The notes below the pieces were generated by a model, which had not been told where the DNA came from, made no database searches, and was given only the letters and a program-made list of their open reading frames with translations. Shown one piece after another: positions 33,234-42,031 of a DNA stretch of 64,000 nucleotides; position 1 is the stretch's first letter; every line of letters begins with the position of its first letter. The position numbers and the translations under genes were made by a program. This DNA comes from Actinomadura macrotermitis (GTDB lineage Bacteria; Actinomycetota; Actinomycetes; Streptosporangiales; Streptosporangiaceae), in assembly GCF_009604375.1 (NCBI RefSeq), contig NZ_WEGH01000001.1, positions 558,001-622,000 on the forward strand, in the 5' to 3' direction.

Positions 33234-34220
33234 TCAGGCGGTGACGCCGGCCAGGTGCGGCTCGACCTCGGCGGCCGCGTCGTCGCCGTAGGCGGCGGCG
33301 AGGCGGGCGAGGAAGGCGGCCCTGGTGAGGGTGTACTCCTGCGGCCCGGCGGCCTCCAGCACGTGCGCGGCGGTCAGGTTGCCGACCTGCGCGGCGCGCT
33401 CCAGCGACAGCCCCCACGCGGTCGCGGACAGGAACCCGGCGCGGAACGCGTCGCCGCCGCCGGTCGGGTCCACCACCTCGGCCACCGGGACGGCGGGGAC
33501 GTGCAGCCCCTCGTGCCCGGCGCCGTCGATCGTCACGCCCTTGGCGCCGAGCGTGGTGATCCGGATGCCGACGCGGGACAGCATCTCGGCGTCGGACCAG
33601 CCGGTCTTCTCCTCGGCCAGGGCCTTCTCGTACTCGTTGGAGAACAGGTAGGCGGCGCCGTCGATCAGCCGGCGGACCTCGGGGCCCTCCATCCGGGCCA
33701 GCTGCTGGGAGGGGTCGGCGGCGAACGCGATGCCGCGGCTGCGGCACTCGTCGCTGTGCCGCAGCATCGCCTCGGGGTCGTTGGCGCAGACCAGCACCAG
33801 GTCCAGCCCGCCGACGCGGCCCGCGACCGGGCCGAGCTCGATCAGCCGGGCCTCGCTCATCGCGCCGGTGTAGAACGAGGCGATCTGGTTCTGGTCCTGG
33901 TCGGTGGTGCACAGGAACCGGGCGGTGTGGTGCAGCTCGGAGACGTGCACCGACGCGGTGTCCACCCCGTGGCGCTCCAGCCAGGAGCGGTAGTCGGCGA
34001 AGTCGTCGCCGACCGCGCCGACCAGGATGCCGGGCTGGCCGAGGCTGCCCATGCCGAAGCAGATGTTGGCGGCGATGCCGCCGCGGCGGATCTCCAGCTC
34101 GTCGACCAGGAACGACAGCGAGACGCGGTCGAGGCGGTCGGGCATGAGCTGGTCGGTGAACCGTCCGGGGAAGGTCATCAGATGATCGGTGGCGATGGAT
34201 CCGGTCACGGCGATGCGCAC
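33234..34220 (-). CDS. adoK: Adenosine kinase, PfkB family
   Basis: 328 residues. Sequence follows mycobacterial AdoK (Rv2202c) almost end to end: VTGSIATDHLMTFPGRF, VSLSFLVDELEIRRGG, DFADYRSWLERHGV and AFAADPSQQLAR. The PfkB signature DPTGGGDAFRAGF with the catalytic Asp is near residue 255. It phosphorylates adenosine to AMP. GTG 34220 follows GAGGAGAG. Substrate assignment rests on similarity to AdoK rather than other sugar kinases. Confidence 0.88.
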   Translation of the reverse strand: MRIAVTGSIATDHLMTFPGRFTDQLMPDRLDRVSLSFLVDELEIRRGGIAANICFGMGSLGQPGILVGAVGDDFADYRSWLERHGVDTASVHVSELHHTARFLCTTDQDQNQIASFYTGAMSEARLIELGPVAGRVGGLDLVLVCANDPEAMLRHSDECRSRGIAFAADPSQQLARMEGPEVRRLIDGAAYLFSNEYEKALAEEKTGWSDAEMLSRVGIRITTLGAKGVTIDGAGHEGLHVPAVPVAEVVDPTGGGDAFRAGFLSATAWGLSLERAAQVGNLTAAHVLEAAGPQEYTLTRAAFLARLAAAYGDDAAAEVEPHLAGVTA

Positions 34221-34357
34221 TGCGTCGCTCTCCTCGTTGGTGTCTCGTCCGGCTGATTCACCGGCTGTTTCTCAACCCAGCGGGGCCGCGGGCCGACACA
34301 GACTACTTCCCATCCGATCGCAGGACCCACCTCGCGCAAAGGCCCGGGCACACGAAA

Positions 34358-34391
34358 AGAGCGGTCCGGACACCGGGGTCCGGACCGCTCT
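34358..34391 (-). terminator. Rho-independent terminator of erpA
   Basis: A perfect 14-bp stem (34358-34371 with 34378-34391) and a 6-nt loop; on the minus strand it is followed by TTTT. Rare here in having a U-tract. Confidence 0.88.
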
Positions 34392-34429
34392 CAGGGGCGT
34401 TCGCGCCGGTACGCCCGGCGCCGCGCGCC

Positions 34430-34792
34430 TTAGTTGAACGAGTCGCCGCAGGCGCAGGAGCCCGAGGCGTTCGGGTTGTCGATCGTGAAGCCCTGCTTCT
34501 CGATCGAGTCCACGAAGTCGATGGTGGCGCCGGTCAGGTAGGGGGCGCTCATCCGGTCGACCCGCACGCTCAGGCCGTCGAACTCCTGGACCTGGTCGCC
34601 GTCCATCTCGCGCTCGTCGAAGAACAGCTGGTAGATCAGGCCCGAGCAGCCGCCCGGCTGCACGGCGACACGCAGTGCGAGGTCGTCGCGGCCCTCCTGC
34701 TCCAGCAGGCCCCTGGCCTTCTCGGCAGCGGCGTCGGTGAGGATGACGCCCTGCTGCGTGGTCTCCTGCGTGGTCTCGCCTGAAACCGTCAT
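34430..34792 (-). CDS. erpA: Iron-sulfur cluster carrier ErpA/IscA type
   Basis: 120-residue A-type carrier. The three cluster cysteines are in GGCSG and at the C-terminus in SGSCACGDSF. The N-terminus has a TTQETTQQ repeat. It passes Fe-S clusters to apoproteins; nearby candidates are NadA (next gene), LipA and QcrA. It matches Rv2204c in position. Divergent from nadA across 268 nt. Confidence 0.93.
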   Translation of the reverse strand: MTVSGETTQETTQQGVILTDAAAEKARGLLEQEGRDDLALRVAVQPGGCSGLIYQLFFDEREMDGDQVQEFDGLSVRVDRMSAPYLTGATIDFVDSIEKQGFTIDNPNASGSCACGDSFN

Positions 34793-35015
34793 GTGTTCAG
34801 CTCCCGGGTCTCGCCACACCGCCATGGCGGCGGTGAACTGTCGCTTGTCCTCGAGGACGTCGTACGCCTCTTCCGTAGGACAACGTACCTCGCGCCCGGG
34901 CCATTCCGCTTATCGGCGGTGATTCGCACCGGACCGCTCAGGGCCCGCGGCCTGCTGTGATCCGCCGCACACCCCCCTGCCCGGAGCGGGCACGGCCGTC
35001 ATATGCCATCATTAG

Positions 35016-35030
35016 TCGTCAAAGCGACGA
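35016..35030. promoter_or_regulatory. Inverted repeat upstream of nadA, possible operator
   Basis: TCGTC-AAAGC-GACGA, 30 nt before the nadA start, inside an AT-richer stretch flanked by TTA and TAA. It may be a regulator site for NAD synthesis; no known NAD regulator motif could be matched with certainty. Confidence 0.35.
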
Positions 35031-35060
35031 TAAGTCCCCGTCGCAGGAAGGGAGACTCCC

Positions 35061-36215
35061 GTGACCACCCCTGTGCGCGACCTTCCGCTGCTGCTGCTCG
35101 GCTCCGGTTCCGACCCCGCCAGCGAGCGCGGCGTGGACTGCCCCGGCGAGCTGCCGCCCGCGTCCGACCCCGACCTGGTGGCGCGCGCGCGGGCCGCCAA
35201 GGCCGCGCTCGGCGACCGGGTGTTCGTCCTCGGCCACCACTACCAGCGCGACGAAGTGATCCAGTTCGCGGACGTGACCGGCGACTCGTTCAAGCTGGCC
35301 CAGCAGGCCGCCGCCCGCCCCGACGCCCCCTACATCGTGTTCTGCGGCGTCCACTTCATGGCCGAATCCGCCGACATCCTCACCGCGCCCCACCAGCAGG
35401 TCGTGCTCCCGGACCTGGCGGCCGGCTGCTCGATGGCCGACATGGCGACCTTCGACCAGGTCGAGGAGTGCTGGGAGGCCCTGGAGGACGCCGGGATCGC
35501 CGATGACGTGGTGCCCGTCACCTACATGAACTCCTCCGCCGACATCAAGGCGTTCGTCGGCCGGCACGGCGGCGTGGTGTGCACCTCCTCCAACGCCAAG
35601 CGCGCGCTGGACTGGGCCTACGCCAAGGGCTCCAAGGTGCTGTTCCTGCCCGACCAGCACCTCGGCCGCAACACCGCCGTGCTGGAGATGGGCTTCTCCC
35701 TGGACGACTGCGTCGTCTACAACCCGCACCGCCCGAACGGCGGCCTGAGCGACGGCGAGCTCGCCGGCGCCAAGATGATCCTGTGGCGCGGGCACTGCTC
35801 GGTGCACGGCCGCTTCAGCAAGGAGTCGGTGGACGACGTGCGCGCGCGCGTCCCCGGCGTGAACGTCCTCGTGCACCCCGAGTGCAAGCACGAGGTCGTG
35901 ACCGCGGCCGACCTGGTCGGGTCGACCGAGTTCATCATCAAGACCCTCCAGGCCGCGCCCGCCGGGTCCTCGTGGGCCATCGGCACCGAGCTGAACCTGG
36001 TCAAGCGGCTGGCGAGCGAGCACCCGGACAAGAACGTGATGTTCCTGGACAAGGCCGTGTGCTTCTGCTCGACGATGAACCGGATCGACCTGCCGCACCT
36101 GGTCTGGGCGCTGGAGGAGCTGGTGCAGGGCAAGGTCCCCAACCGCATCGAGGTCGAGGCCGAGACCGCCCACTACGCCCGCGTCGCCCTCGACCAGATG
36201 CTGGCGCTGCCGTAG
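35061..36215 (+). CDS. nadA: Quinolinate synthase
   Basis: 384 residues. NadA condenses iminoaspartate with dihydroxyacetone phosphate to quinolinate using a [4Fe-4S] cluster. Cluster cysteines lie in IVFCGVHFMAESADIL, VHPECKHEV and DKAVCFCSTMN. The sequence LGHHYQRDEV near residue 57 is a substrate-site motif. GTG start follows AAGGGAG at good spacing. nadB and nadC are not adjacent, so the gene stands alone. Confidence 0.97.
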   Translation: MTTPVRDLPLLLLGSGSDPASERGVDCPGELPPASDPDLVARARAAKAALGDRVFVLGHHYQRDEVIQFADVTGDSFKLAQQAAARPDAPYIVFCGVHFMAESADILTAPHQQVVLPDLAAGCSMADMATFDQVEECWEALEDAGIADDVVPVTYMNSSADIKAFVGRHGGVVCTSSNAKRALDWAYAKGSKVLFLPDQHLGRNTAVLEMGFSLDDCVVYNPHRPNGGLSDGELAGAKMILWRGHCSVHGRFSKESVDDVRARVPGVNVLVHPECKHEVVTAADLVGSTEFIIKTLQAAPAGSSWAIGTELNLVKRLASEHPDKNVMFLDKAVCFCSTMNRIDLPHLVWALEELVQGKVPNRIEVEAETAHYARVALDQMLALP

Positions 36216-36218
36216 CGG

Positions 36219-36992
36219 TCAGACGGCGCTGTGCTCCACCCAGCGGATCAGCAGCGCCTCGTCGCCGCTGGTCCGCAGGGCGGGGTCGCCGAGCTTGCGG
36301 CGGCCCCACAGGAACAGGTAGAGGTCCGAGGCGGCGGCGCGCATCCCCGCGTGCGCGCCGTCCGGGCCGTCCGCCCGGGTCCACGCGAAGCCCTCGGGCA
36401 GCAGCCGGACCTGCCAGTGGAGGCCGGCGTCGGCGGCGGTGAAGGAGATCGTCTCGCCCTCGCCGCGCAGCTGGTCGACGCCGGGCGCGAAAACGGCGGC
36501 GGCGCCCAGGTTGGTGAACAGCTCCTCGATGCCGTCCAGCGCGACGTCCGGCGCCACCTGCGGGCGCTCGCCGAGGGCGAGCTCGGCGTCGGCGCGGTGC
36601 ACGGCGGTCTCGTGCAGCATCCGGCGCGCCCACCAGCCCGCGGTCCCGCCCGGTCCCCAGGTCCATACGGGCGTGTCCGGGGCGGTGCCGCGCAGCACGT
36701 CCAGCAGCGCGGCGGCGCCGTCCTTGTACCAGGGCCACAGCTCATCGGCGTCCTGCGGGAAGGTCACGCCGAGCTCGCGGCGGCCCATCACGCGCTCGGC
36801 GCGCTCCCGCACCAGGCCGCCCGCCCAGCGGTGCGTGCCGCCGAGGTGGCGGACCAGTTCGGCGACGTCCCAGCCGGGACAGGACGGCACCGGCGCCGTG
36901 GCGTCCGCCCGGCCGGCCGCGTCCCCGAACGCGGTGATCTCGGTCTCGGCGGCGTCGCAGTAGCGGGGGTGCTCCCAGGGGTGTGCGTTCAT
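36219..36992 (-). CDS. Maleylpyruvate isomerase-family, mycothiol-dependent type protein
   Basis: 257 residues. An N-terminal DinB/MDMPI four-helix domain has metal ligands in SCPGWDVAELVRHLGGTHRWA and HETAVHRADAE. The C-terminal part (about 180-257) is the SCP2-like domain common in this family. Members use mycothiol as a cofactor or bind metal; substrates are mostly unknown. It is 13 nt after the second pspAB-like gene and probably cotranscribed with it. Confidence 0.86.
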   Translation of the reverse strand: MNAHPWEHPRYCDAAETEITAFGDAAGRADATAPVPSCPGWDVAELVRHLGGTHRWAGGLVRERAERVMGRRELGVTFPQDADELWPWYKDGAAALLDVLRGTAPDTPVWTWGPGGTAGWWARRMLHETAVHRADAELALGERPQVAPDVALDGIEELFTNLGAAAVFAPGVDQLRGEGETISFTAADAGLHWQVRLLPEGFAWTRADGPDGAHAGMRAAASDLYLFLWGRRKLGDPALRTSGDEALLIRWVEHSAV

Positions 36993-37005
36993 GGACGCGA
37001 GCCTG

Positions 37006-37584
37006 TCACAGCCCCGGCGCGTCCCTGACAGGGAACCAGCGGCCGGTGTCGGGTTCGACGGGGATCTCACCGGCGAGCGCGGCGGCGGCCTCGCGTTCCA
37101 GGCCGGCGTCGCGGCGCCCGCCCGGTAGCGGCGCGTACGGGTAGAACGTGCCGCGCCGGTACAGGTGGACCAGGCCGAGCCGGGCCGGGCCGCGCTCGAA
37201 GCAGACGACCGAGCAGAGCAGGTACGGCCCGAACCCGCCCTCCTGCAGCAGCGCGTTGACCATGTGCAGGTCGCCGGGCAGCTCGCCGAGCGTGCCCGGC
37301 GGGCGGCCGATCCGGATCCAGGCCCACCCGTGCTCGTCCTCGCACGTCTCCACTTCGGGGGCGGCGCCCGAGCGCAGCAGCCTCAGCACCTCGCGGTGGG
37401 TGCGGGCGAACGCGCCGAACGGCCCGCCCTCGACCGACCGGTGCGCGACCGCGCCGGTCCCGCCCGGGGTGAACCCGGTGGCCGCCGCGAGCGGCCCGGC
37501 GACGTCCGCGAGCGCGAACAGCCGGTCCAGGACGGGCTCGGGCGGCGCCGACCGGCCGAGCAGCGGGCCGAGCGGTCCTCTCAC
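37006..37584 (-). CDS. PspAB-like protein, second copy
   Basis: 192 residues, clearly paralogous to the protein at 38546-39151. Both share LLGRS near the N-terminus, DRLFAL, TGFxPxG, a GGFGPxLLCS core, LYxRGTFYPxAPLPGxRRD and the C-terminus GRWFPVxxAPGL. It lacks the 16-residue acidic insert before the DLH motif seen in copy 1. GTG 37584 overlaps the stop of the M48 gene. It probably works with that protease as PspAB is thought to do with HtpX. Confidence 0.8.
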   Translation of the reverse strand: MRGPLGPLLGRSAPPEPVLDRLFALADVAGPLAAATGFTPGGTGAVAHRSVEGGPFGAFARTHREVLRLLRSGAAPEVETCEDEHGWAWIRIGRPPGTLGELPGDLHMVNALLQEGGFGPYLLCSVVCFERGPARLGLVHLYRRGTFYPYAPLPGGRRDAGLEREAAAALAGEIPVEPDTGRWFPVRDAPGL

Positions 37585-38453
37585 GTCCCGGCCGCCAGCC
37601 GCTGGGAGAGCATGGTCAGCCGGGCCTGGCGCCGGTCCATCGCCGGGTGGGTCGACAGCAGCCGCGCCGGCACCACGCAGAGCGCGCTGACCGGCCGCAG
37701 CGCGCGCCGGTCGGCGGGCGTGGCGTCGCCGGCCGCCGCGCCGATCCTGGCGAGCGCGGCGGCGAGGTCGCCAGGACGCCCGGTGCACAGGGAGCCGGTG
37801 GCGTCCGCGCAGAGCTCCCGGTGCCGCGACAGCGCCATCCCGGTGACGGTGCCGAGGCAGTACAGCACGAACGCGGCCGCCGCGACCGGCGCCAGCACGA
37901 CCCGGGCGAGCAGCCCGGCCGCGCCGCGCGGCGCCGCCCACCAGGACAGCAGCGTCCCGGCGCACATCGCGGGGAACGCCGCGACGGCGGTGATCAGCAC
38001 GTCCCGGTTGACGACGTGCGCGGCCTCGTGGGCGAGCACCGCCGCCAGCTCGGCGGGCTCCAGGCGCCGCCGCAGCCCCTCGGTGACGCACAGCACGGCG
38101 GTCCCCGGGCCGGACCCGGCGGCGAACGCGTTCGGCACGTCCAGGTCCAGCACGGCGACCCGGGGCTTCGGCAGGTCGCAGGTCATGCAGAGCATCTCGA
38201 CGATCGCGTGCAGCTCGGGCTCCTCGGCCGCGTCCACCACGCGCGCCCCGGTCACCCACAGCACGAACCGGTCCATGGAGCGGCAGAGCGCGACGGCGGC
38301 CGCCACGAGCGCCGCGACGGCGGCGAGGCCCCAGCCGGGGCCGAGCCGGAACGCCGGCAGCGCCGCGGCCACGTAGACCAGCGCCACCAGCAGCATCGTG
38401 AACAGCATCCGGCGGGTCAGGCCGGAATCGGAGGTGAACCGCGAAGCCGCCAT
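37581..38453 (-). CDS. HtpX-like M48 membrane protease, second copy
   Basis: 290 residues with two N-terminal transmembrane helices, HEAAH at 142-146 (identical position to HtpX copy 1), two more hydrophobic segments and the third ligand Glu in SRHRELCADAT. Compared with copy 1 it has extra cysteines and a shorter helix region. It forms a coupled pair with the second pspAB-like gene and looks like a diverged tandem duplicate of htpX-pspAB. Confidence 0.88.
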   Translation of the reverse strand: MAASRFTSDSGLTRRMLFTMLLVALVYVAAALPAFRLGPGWGLAAVAALVAAAVALCRSMDRFVLWVTGARVVDAAEEPELHAIVEMLCMTCDLPKPRVAVLDLDVPNAFAAGSGPGTAVLCVTEGLRRRLEPAELAAVLAHEAAHVVNRDVLITAVAAFPAMCAGTLLSWWAAPRGAAGLLARVVLAPVAAAAFVLYCLGTVTGMALSRHRELCADATGSLCTGRPGDLAAALARIGAAAGDATPADRRALRPVSALCVVPARLLSTHPAMDRRQARLTMLSQRLAAGT

Positions 38454-38545
38454 GGGACCCCTTCGTCCGCGGGAGCCTTTCCGACCCTAGGACGATCGGC
38501 GCGGCGCGACCGTGCCCGATGACACAGAACCGGGCACGGGCGGGA

Positions 38546-39151
38546 TCAGAGGCCGGGCGCGCCCCACACCGGGAACCAGCGGCCGAGATCCTCCTCGAAC
38601 GGCAGGTCGGCGCCGACGGCGCCCTTCACCTGGATCTCCAGGGCGTTGTCGCGGCGGTCGCCGGGCAGCGGCGCGAACGGGTAGAACGTGCCGCGCTTGT
38701 ACAGGTAGACGAGGGCGAGCCGCTGCCCGCCGGGCCCCTGGAACCCGGCCAGGGAGCACAGCAGCTGCGGCCCGAACCCGCCGGACTCCAGCGTGGCGTT
38801 CACCGCGTGCAGATCGGTGACCAGGCCAGGGACATCGACGTCTTCCCCGACCAACCCACCCCGGCCGACCTCCCGGGGGTCGTGCCTGGCGAGCAGCCAG
38901 GTGTAGCCGTAGGAGTCCTGGCTGATCTCGACCTTGGGGCCGTCGTCGGCGTCCAGCAGCTCCTGCACGTCCTGCTGCAGGCGGGCGAAGGCGCCGCCCT
39001 CGGCGGCGCGGAAGCACACCGACCCGAGCCCGGTCGGCTTGAACCCGGTCGCCGCCTCCAGCGTCACCGCCGCCGTGGACAGCGCGAACAGCCGGTCCAG
39101 ATCGGGCTGCACCGGCTTGGAGCGGCCGAGCAGCGTGTCCAGGAACCCCAT
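38546..39151 (-). CDS. PspA-associated protein PspAB
   Basis: 201-residue soluble protein at the end of the pspA-pspAA-htpX run, starting 1 nt after the htpX stop. The conserved ends are MGFLDTLLGRSKP and GRWFPVWGAPGL. The family occurs with PspA and HtpX in actinobacteria; its activity is unknown but envelope-stress work is implied. A paralogue is at 37006. Confidence 0.82.
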   Translation of the reverse strand: MGFLDTLLGRSKPVQPDLDRLFALSTAAVTLEAATGFKPTGLGSVCFRAAEGGAFARLQQDVQELLDADDGPKVEISQDSYGYTWLLARHDPREVGRGGLVGEDVDVPGLVTDLHAVNATLESGGFGPQLLCSLAGFQGPGGQRLALVYLYKRGTFYPFAPLPGDRRDNALEIQVKGAVGADLPFEEDLGRWFPVWGAPGL

Positions 39152-39152
39152 G

Positions 39153-40073
39153 TCACTCCCCTCGGCCGAGCTGGCCGGAGATCTTCTGCAGCTGGGCGAG
39201 CCGCTTGTCCAGCGACGGGTGGGTGGAGAACAGCGCCGAGACGCTGAACCCCTTGGTGAGGGCCGGCGCGAAGAAGAACGCGTTGAACGGCTCGGCCGAG
39301 CGCAGGTCCCGGCTCGGGATCCGCGCGATCTCCCCCGAGACCTTGGTGAGCGCGCTGGCCAGCGCCGACGGGCGGCCGGTCAGCAGCGCCGCGGCGCGGT
39401 CGGCCGACAGCTCGCGGTAGCGCGACAGGGCCCGCGTCAGCAGGAAGCTGATCGCGTAGGCGACCGCGCTGACCGCGACCACCATCAGCAGGATCAGCCC
39501 GGTGTTCTGGTCGTTGTTGTCCCGCCGGTTGAACCCGCCCCACAGGCCCCACTCCAGGCCGAACCGGGTGATCAGCCCGGCGCACACGCCGAGGAAGGAG
39601 GCGATGGTCATCACCGCCACGTCCCGGTGCGCCACGTGCGCCATCTCGTGCGCGAGCACGCCCTCCAGCTCGACCGGGTCGAGCCGGCGCAGCAGGCCGG
39701 TCGTGACGCAGACCACGGCCTTCTTCTGGTTGCGGCCGGTCGCGAACGCGTTCGGCACGTCGGTGTCGGCGATCGCGACCTTGGGCTTCGGCGCGTCCGA
39801 CATGGCGCAGATGCGGTCGATCACGCCGTGCAGCTCGGGCGCCTCCTCGGGCGAGACCTCCCGGCCGTGCATGGCGAACAGCGTGAGGCGGTCGCTGAAG
39901 AAGTACTGCGCGAGCAGGAACACCACCGCGACCGCCAGCGCGATCCCGCCCCACTTCGGCGCGATCACGAAGAACGCGCCGACGAAGACGACGTACACCA
40001 GCCCCAGCAGGAACATCGTCACCAGCATCCGCGAGGTCAACCCGCGGTCCGACGCGTAACGCGTCCGGGCCAT
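39153..40073 (-). CDS. htpX: Protease HtpX, M48B
   Basis: 306 residues: two N-terminal helices, HEMAHVAHRD at 142-151, two further helices and the third zinc ligand Glu in SRYRELSADRAA. HtpX degrades damaged membrane proteins. ATG 40073 (MARTRYASDRGL) was chosen over a GTG two codons upstream because it matches the family start. It sits between pspAA and pspAB, which points to membrane-stress quality control. Confidence 0.95.
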   Translation of the reverse strand: MARTRYASDRGLTSRMLVTMFLLGLVYVVFVGAFFVIAPKWGGIALAVAVVFLLAQYFFSDRLTLFAMHGREVSPEEAPELHGVIDRICAMSDAPKPKVAIADTDVPNAFATGRNQKKAVVCVTTGLLRRLDPVELEGVLAHEMAHVAHRDVAVMTIASFLGVCAGLITRFGLEWGLWGGFNRRDNNDQNTGLILLMVVAVSAVAYAISFLLTRALSRYRELSADRAAALLTGRPSALASALTKVSGEIARIPSRDLRSAEPFNAFFFAPALTKGFSVSALFSTHPSLDKRLAQLQKISGQLGRGE

Positions 40074-40209
40074 CTCCACCCCCTGGTCCTGCCTGATCCG
40101 TCACTTGGGGAGACGATCGGAGCGGGGTCTTTCGTGCCCGGACGCGACGCGGGCGGACGGCGCCCTCCCCCGGCGCCCCCACCCGCGGCCTGCTGTGCCC
40201 AGTGCGGGC

Positions 40210-40488
40210 TCAGTCCGGGATGAGCCCTTCCTCGCCGAGCATGCCCTTCACCTCGCCGATGTCGGCGTCGGCCGGCGGCAGGATCAGCTCGGACGGCTTC
40301 AGGCTGTCCTCGGGGACCGGCCGGCCGACCTTGCGGACGTTGTCCAGCAGCGCGTGCAGCGCGGTGCGGAACGCCGCCTCGTCGCCGGCGCCGATCGCCT
40401 CCTCCAGCTCGGCGTCGAGCGCGTTGAGGGCGGCCAGGTCGTCCGCGGCCACGTCCAGCTGCCCCTCGCCCATGATGCGGACGATCAC
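40210..40488 (-). CDS. PspA-associated protein PspAA
   Basis: 92 residues, the PspAA domain: IVRIMGEGQLDV, followed by an acidic helical part with LDNVRKVGRPVPEDSLKPSELILPPAD. The GTG start overlaps the pspA stop, so it is translationally coupled to PspA. It is a common partner of PspA in actinobacteria and probably modulates its assembly. Confidence 0.9.
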   Translation of the reverse strand: MIVRIMGEGQLDVAADDLAALNALDAELEEAIGAGDEAAFRTALHALLDNVRKVGRPVPEDSLKPSELILPPADADIGEVKGMLGEEGLIPD

Positions 40489-41288
40489 TGGTGGCCTCCC
40501 GGCTGCTGCGGCCACTGGGCCTGCTGCGGGGTGTCGTGCGGCTGCTGCTGCGCCTGCTGCGCGCCGGGGTTCAGCTGCTTGGGCGCGGGGCCCTGGCCGA
40601 GCTCGGCCTTCAGCCGCTCCAGCTCCAGGTCGACGCCGGGACCCGACCCCATCCGGTCGAGCTCGGCCTGGATGTCGTCCTTGGGCCCGGAGAAGTCCTC
40701 CAGCGCGCCCGAGGCCAGCAGCTCGTCGATCGCCCCGGCCCGGGCCTTCATGTTCTCGGTCTTCTCCTCGGCCCGCTGGATCGCCAGGCCGACGTCGCCC
40801 ATCTCCTCGGAGATGCCGGAGAAGGCCTCGTTGATCTTGGTCTGCGCCTCGGCCGCGGTGTAGGTGGCCTTGATCGTCTCCTTGCGGGTGCGGAACGAGT
40901 CCACCTTGGCCTGCAGCCGCTGCGAGGCCAGGGTCAGCTTCTCCTCCTCGCCCTGCAGCTGCTGGTACTGGGCGCGCAGGTCGTTCAGCTGGCCGTCCAG
41001 CCCCGCCCGCCGGGTCAGGGCCTCGCGGGCCAGGTCCTCGCGCCCCACCTGCAGGGCCTTCTTGCCCTGCTCGGTCAGCTTGTTCTGCTGGCCCTCGAGC
41101 TGGTTGATCTGCAGCTCCAGGCGCTTGCGCGAGGTCGCGACGTCGGCGACGCCCCGGCGGACCTTCTGCAGCATCTCCAGCTGGCGCTGATAGGAGTAGT
41201 CCAAAGTCTCCCGAGGGTCTTCCATACGGTCCAGTGCCTTGTTGGCCTTGGACTTGAAGACCATCGACATTCGCTTCATCACGCTCAT
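40485..41288 (-). CDS. pspA: Phage shock protein A (PspA/IM30 family)
   Basis: 267 residues. A typical amphipathic N-terminus (MKRMSMVFKSKANKALDRMEDPRETLDYSY) precedes a long coiled coil to about residue 190; a Gln/Pro-rich tail of about 50 residues is unusual for E. coli PspA but common in actinobacteria. It binds stressed membranes as an ESCRT-III-like polymer. No PspF or PspBC is present; the partners here are PspAA, HtpX and PspAB. Confidence 0.96.
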   Translation of the reverse strand: MSVMKRMSMVFKSKANKALDRMEDPRETLDYSYQRQLEMLQKVRRGVADVATSRKRLELQINQLEGQQNKLTEQGKKALQVGREDLAREALTRRAGLDGQLNDLRAQYQQLQGEEEKLTLASQRLQAKVDSFRTRKETIKATYTAAEAQTKINEAFSGISEEMGDVGLAIQRAEEKTENMKARAGAIDELLASGALEDFSGPKDDIQAELDRMGSGPGVDLELERLKAELGQGPAPKQLNPGAQQAQQQPHDTPQQAQWPQQPGGHQ

Positions 41289-41407
41289 CGCGCCGGCGCC
41301 GGTCCCTTCGTGTGCTGTCGCTCAGTCGCAAACTGGGCTCAATGACCACTGTTGGGGTTATCACCCTACGCGTTAACGCGCGAGGCAGCCACGATGTTCG
41401 CAGCCGG

Positions 41408-41413
41408 TAGGCT
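41408..41413 (+). promoter_or_regulatory. -10 box of DUF3043 gene
   Basis: TAGGCT ends 7 nt before the GTG at 41421, which implies a leaderless message. Confidence 0.55.
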
Positions 41414-41420
41414 GATCCTC

Positions 41421-41996
41421 GTGTTCCGACGTCGTACCCAGGAAGCCCCCGAGAATCCTCCGCAGGTCGTAAAGCCGGGAGGTAAGGGCCGCCCCACGCC
41501 CAAGCGCAGCGAGGCCGAGAAGCGGCGCCGCCAGCCGATCACGGCCCCCTCCACCCGCAAGGAGGCCTACCAGAAGCTGCGGGAACGGCAGGCCGCCGAC
41601 CGCGTCAAGGTCCGCGAGGGCATGTCCCGGGGGGACGAGAAGTACCTCCTCAAAAGGGACAAGGGCCCGGTCCGCCGGCTCGCCCGCGACTACGTCGACT
41701 CGCGCCGGACCGTCGGCTCCTACCTCATGTACTTCATGTTCGTCATCGTCGCGATCTCGCTGATCCCGGTCGGCGTGGCGGCGCGGACGCTCACGCTGTT
41801 CGCCCCGCCGCTGCTGCTGATCGTCGTGCTGGCCGAGGGCCTGTTCCTCAGCCGCGGCATCAAGAGGATCGCCTCCGAACGCTACCCCGACGAGGACCAG
41901 AAGGGCGTCGGCATGTACGCGGCGATGCGCGCGATGCAGATCCGCCGGCTGCGCCAGCCCGCCCCGCAGGTCAAGCTGGGCGAGAAGGTCCGCTGA
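41421..41996 (+). CDS. DUF3043 membrane protein
   Basis: 191 residues. A basic N-terminus (FRRRTQEAPENPP, then Lys/Arg-rich to about 90) precedes two closely spaced transmembrane helices (about 112-152) and a basic C-terminal tail. This is the DUF3043 layout, conserved across actinobacteria (Rv2206 neighbourhood). Function unknown. GTG 41421 was chosen by the promoter spacing. Confidence 0.88.
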   Translation: MFRRRTQEAPENPPQVVKPGGKGRPTPKRSEAEKRRRQPITAPSTRKEAYQKLRERQAADRVKVREGMSRGDEKYLLKRDKGPVRRLARDYVDSRRTVGSYLMYFMFVIVAISLIPVGVAARTLTLFAPPLLLIVVLAEGLFLSRGIKRIASERYPDEDQKGVGMYAAMRAMQIRRLRQPAPQVKLGEKVR

Positions 41997-42026
41997 CGGC
42001 GGGGCGGTCGCGTTCCCGCCCCGCCG
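41997..42026. terminator. Terminator between DUF3043 gene and small protein gene
   Basis: A perfect 11-bp stem, CGGCGGGGCGG (41997-42007) with CCGCCCCGCCG (42016-42026), and an 8-nt loop, located right after the DUF3043 stop and shared by convergent genes. Confidence 0.8.
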
Positions 42027-42031
42027 ACCGG

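Noticed and set aside
37006-41288. Psp region as part of a prophage
   Set aside because: No phage structural, integrase or lysis gene is present; the genes are chromosomal envelope-stress genes common in actinobacteria.
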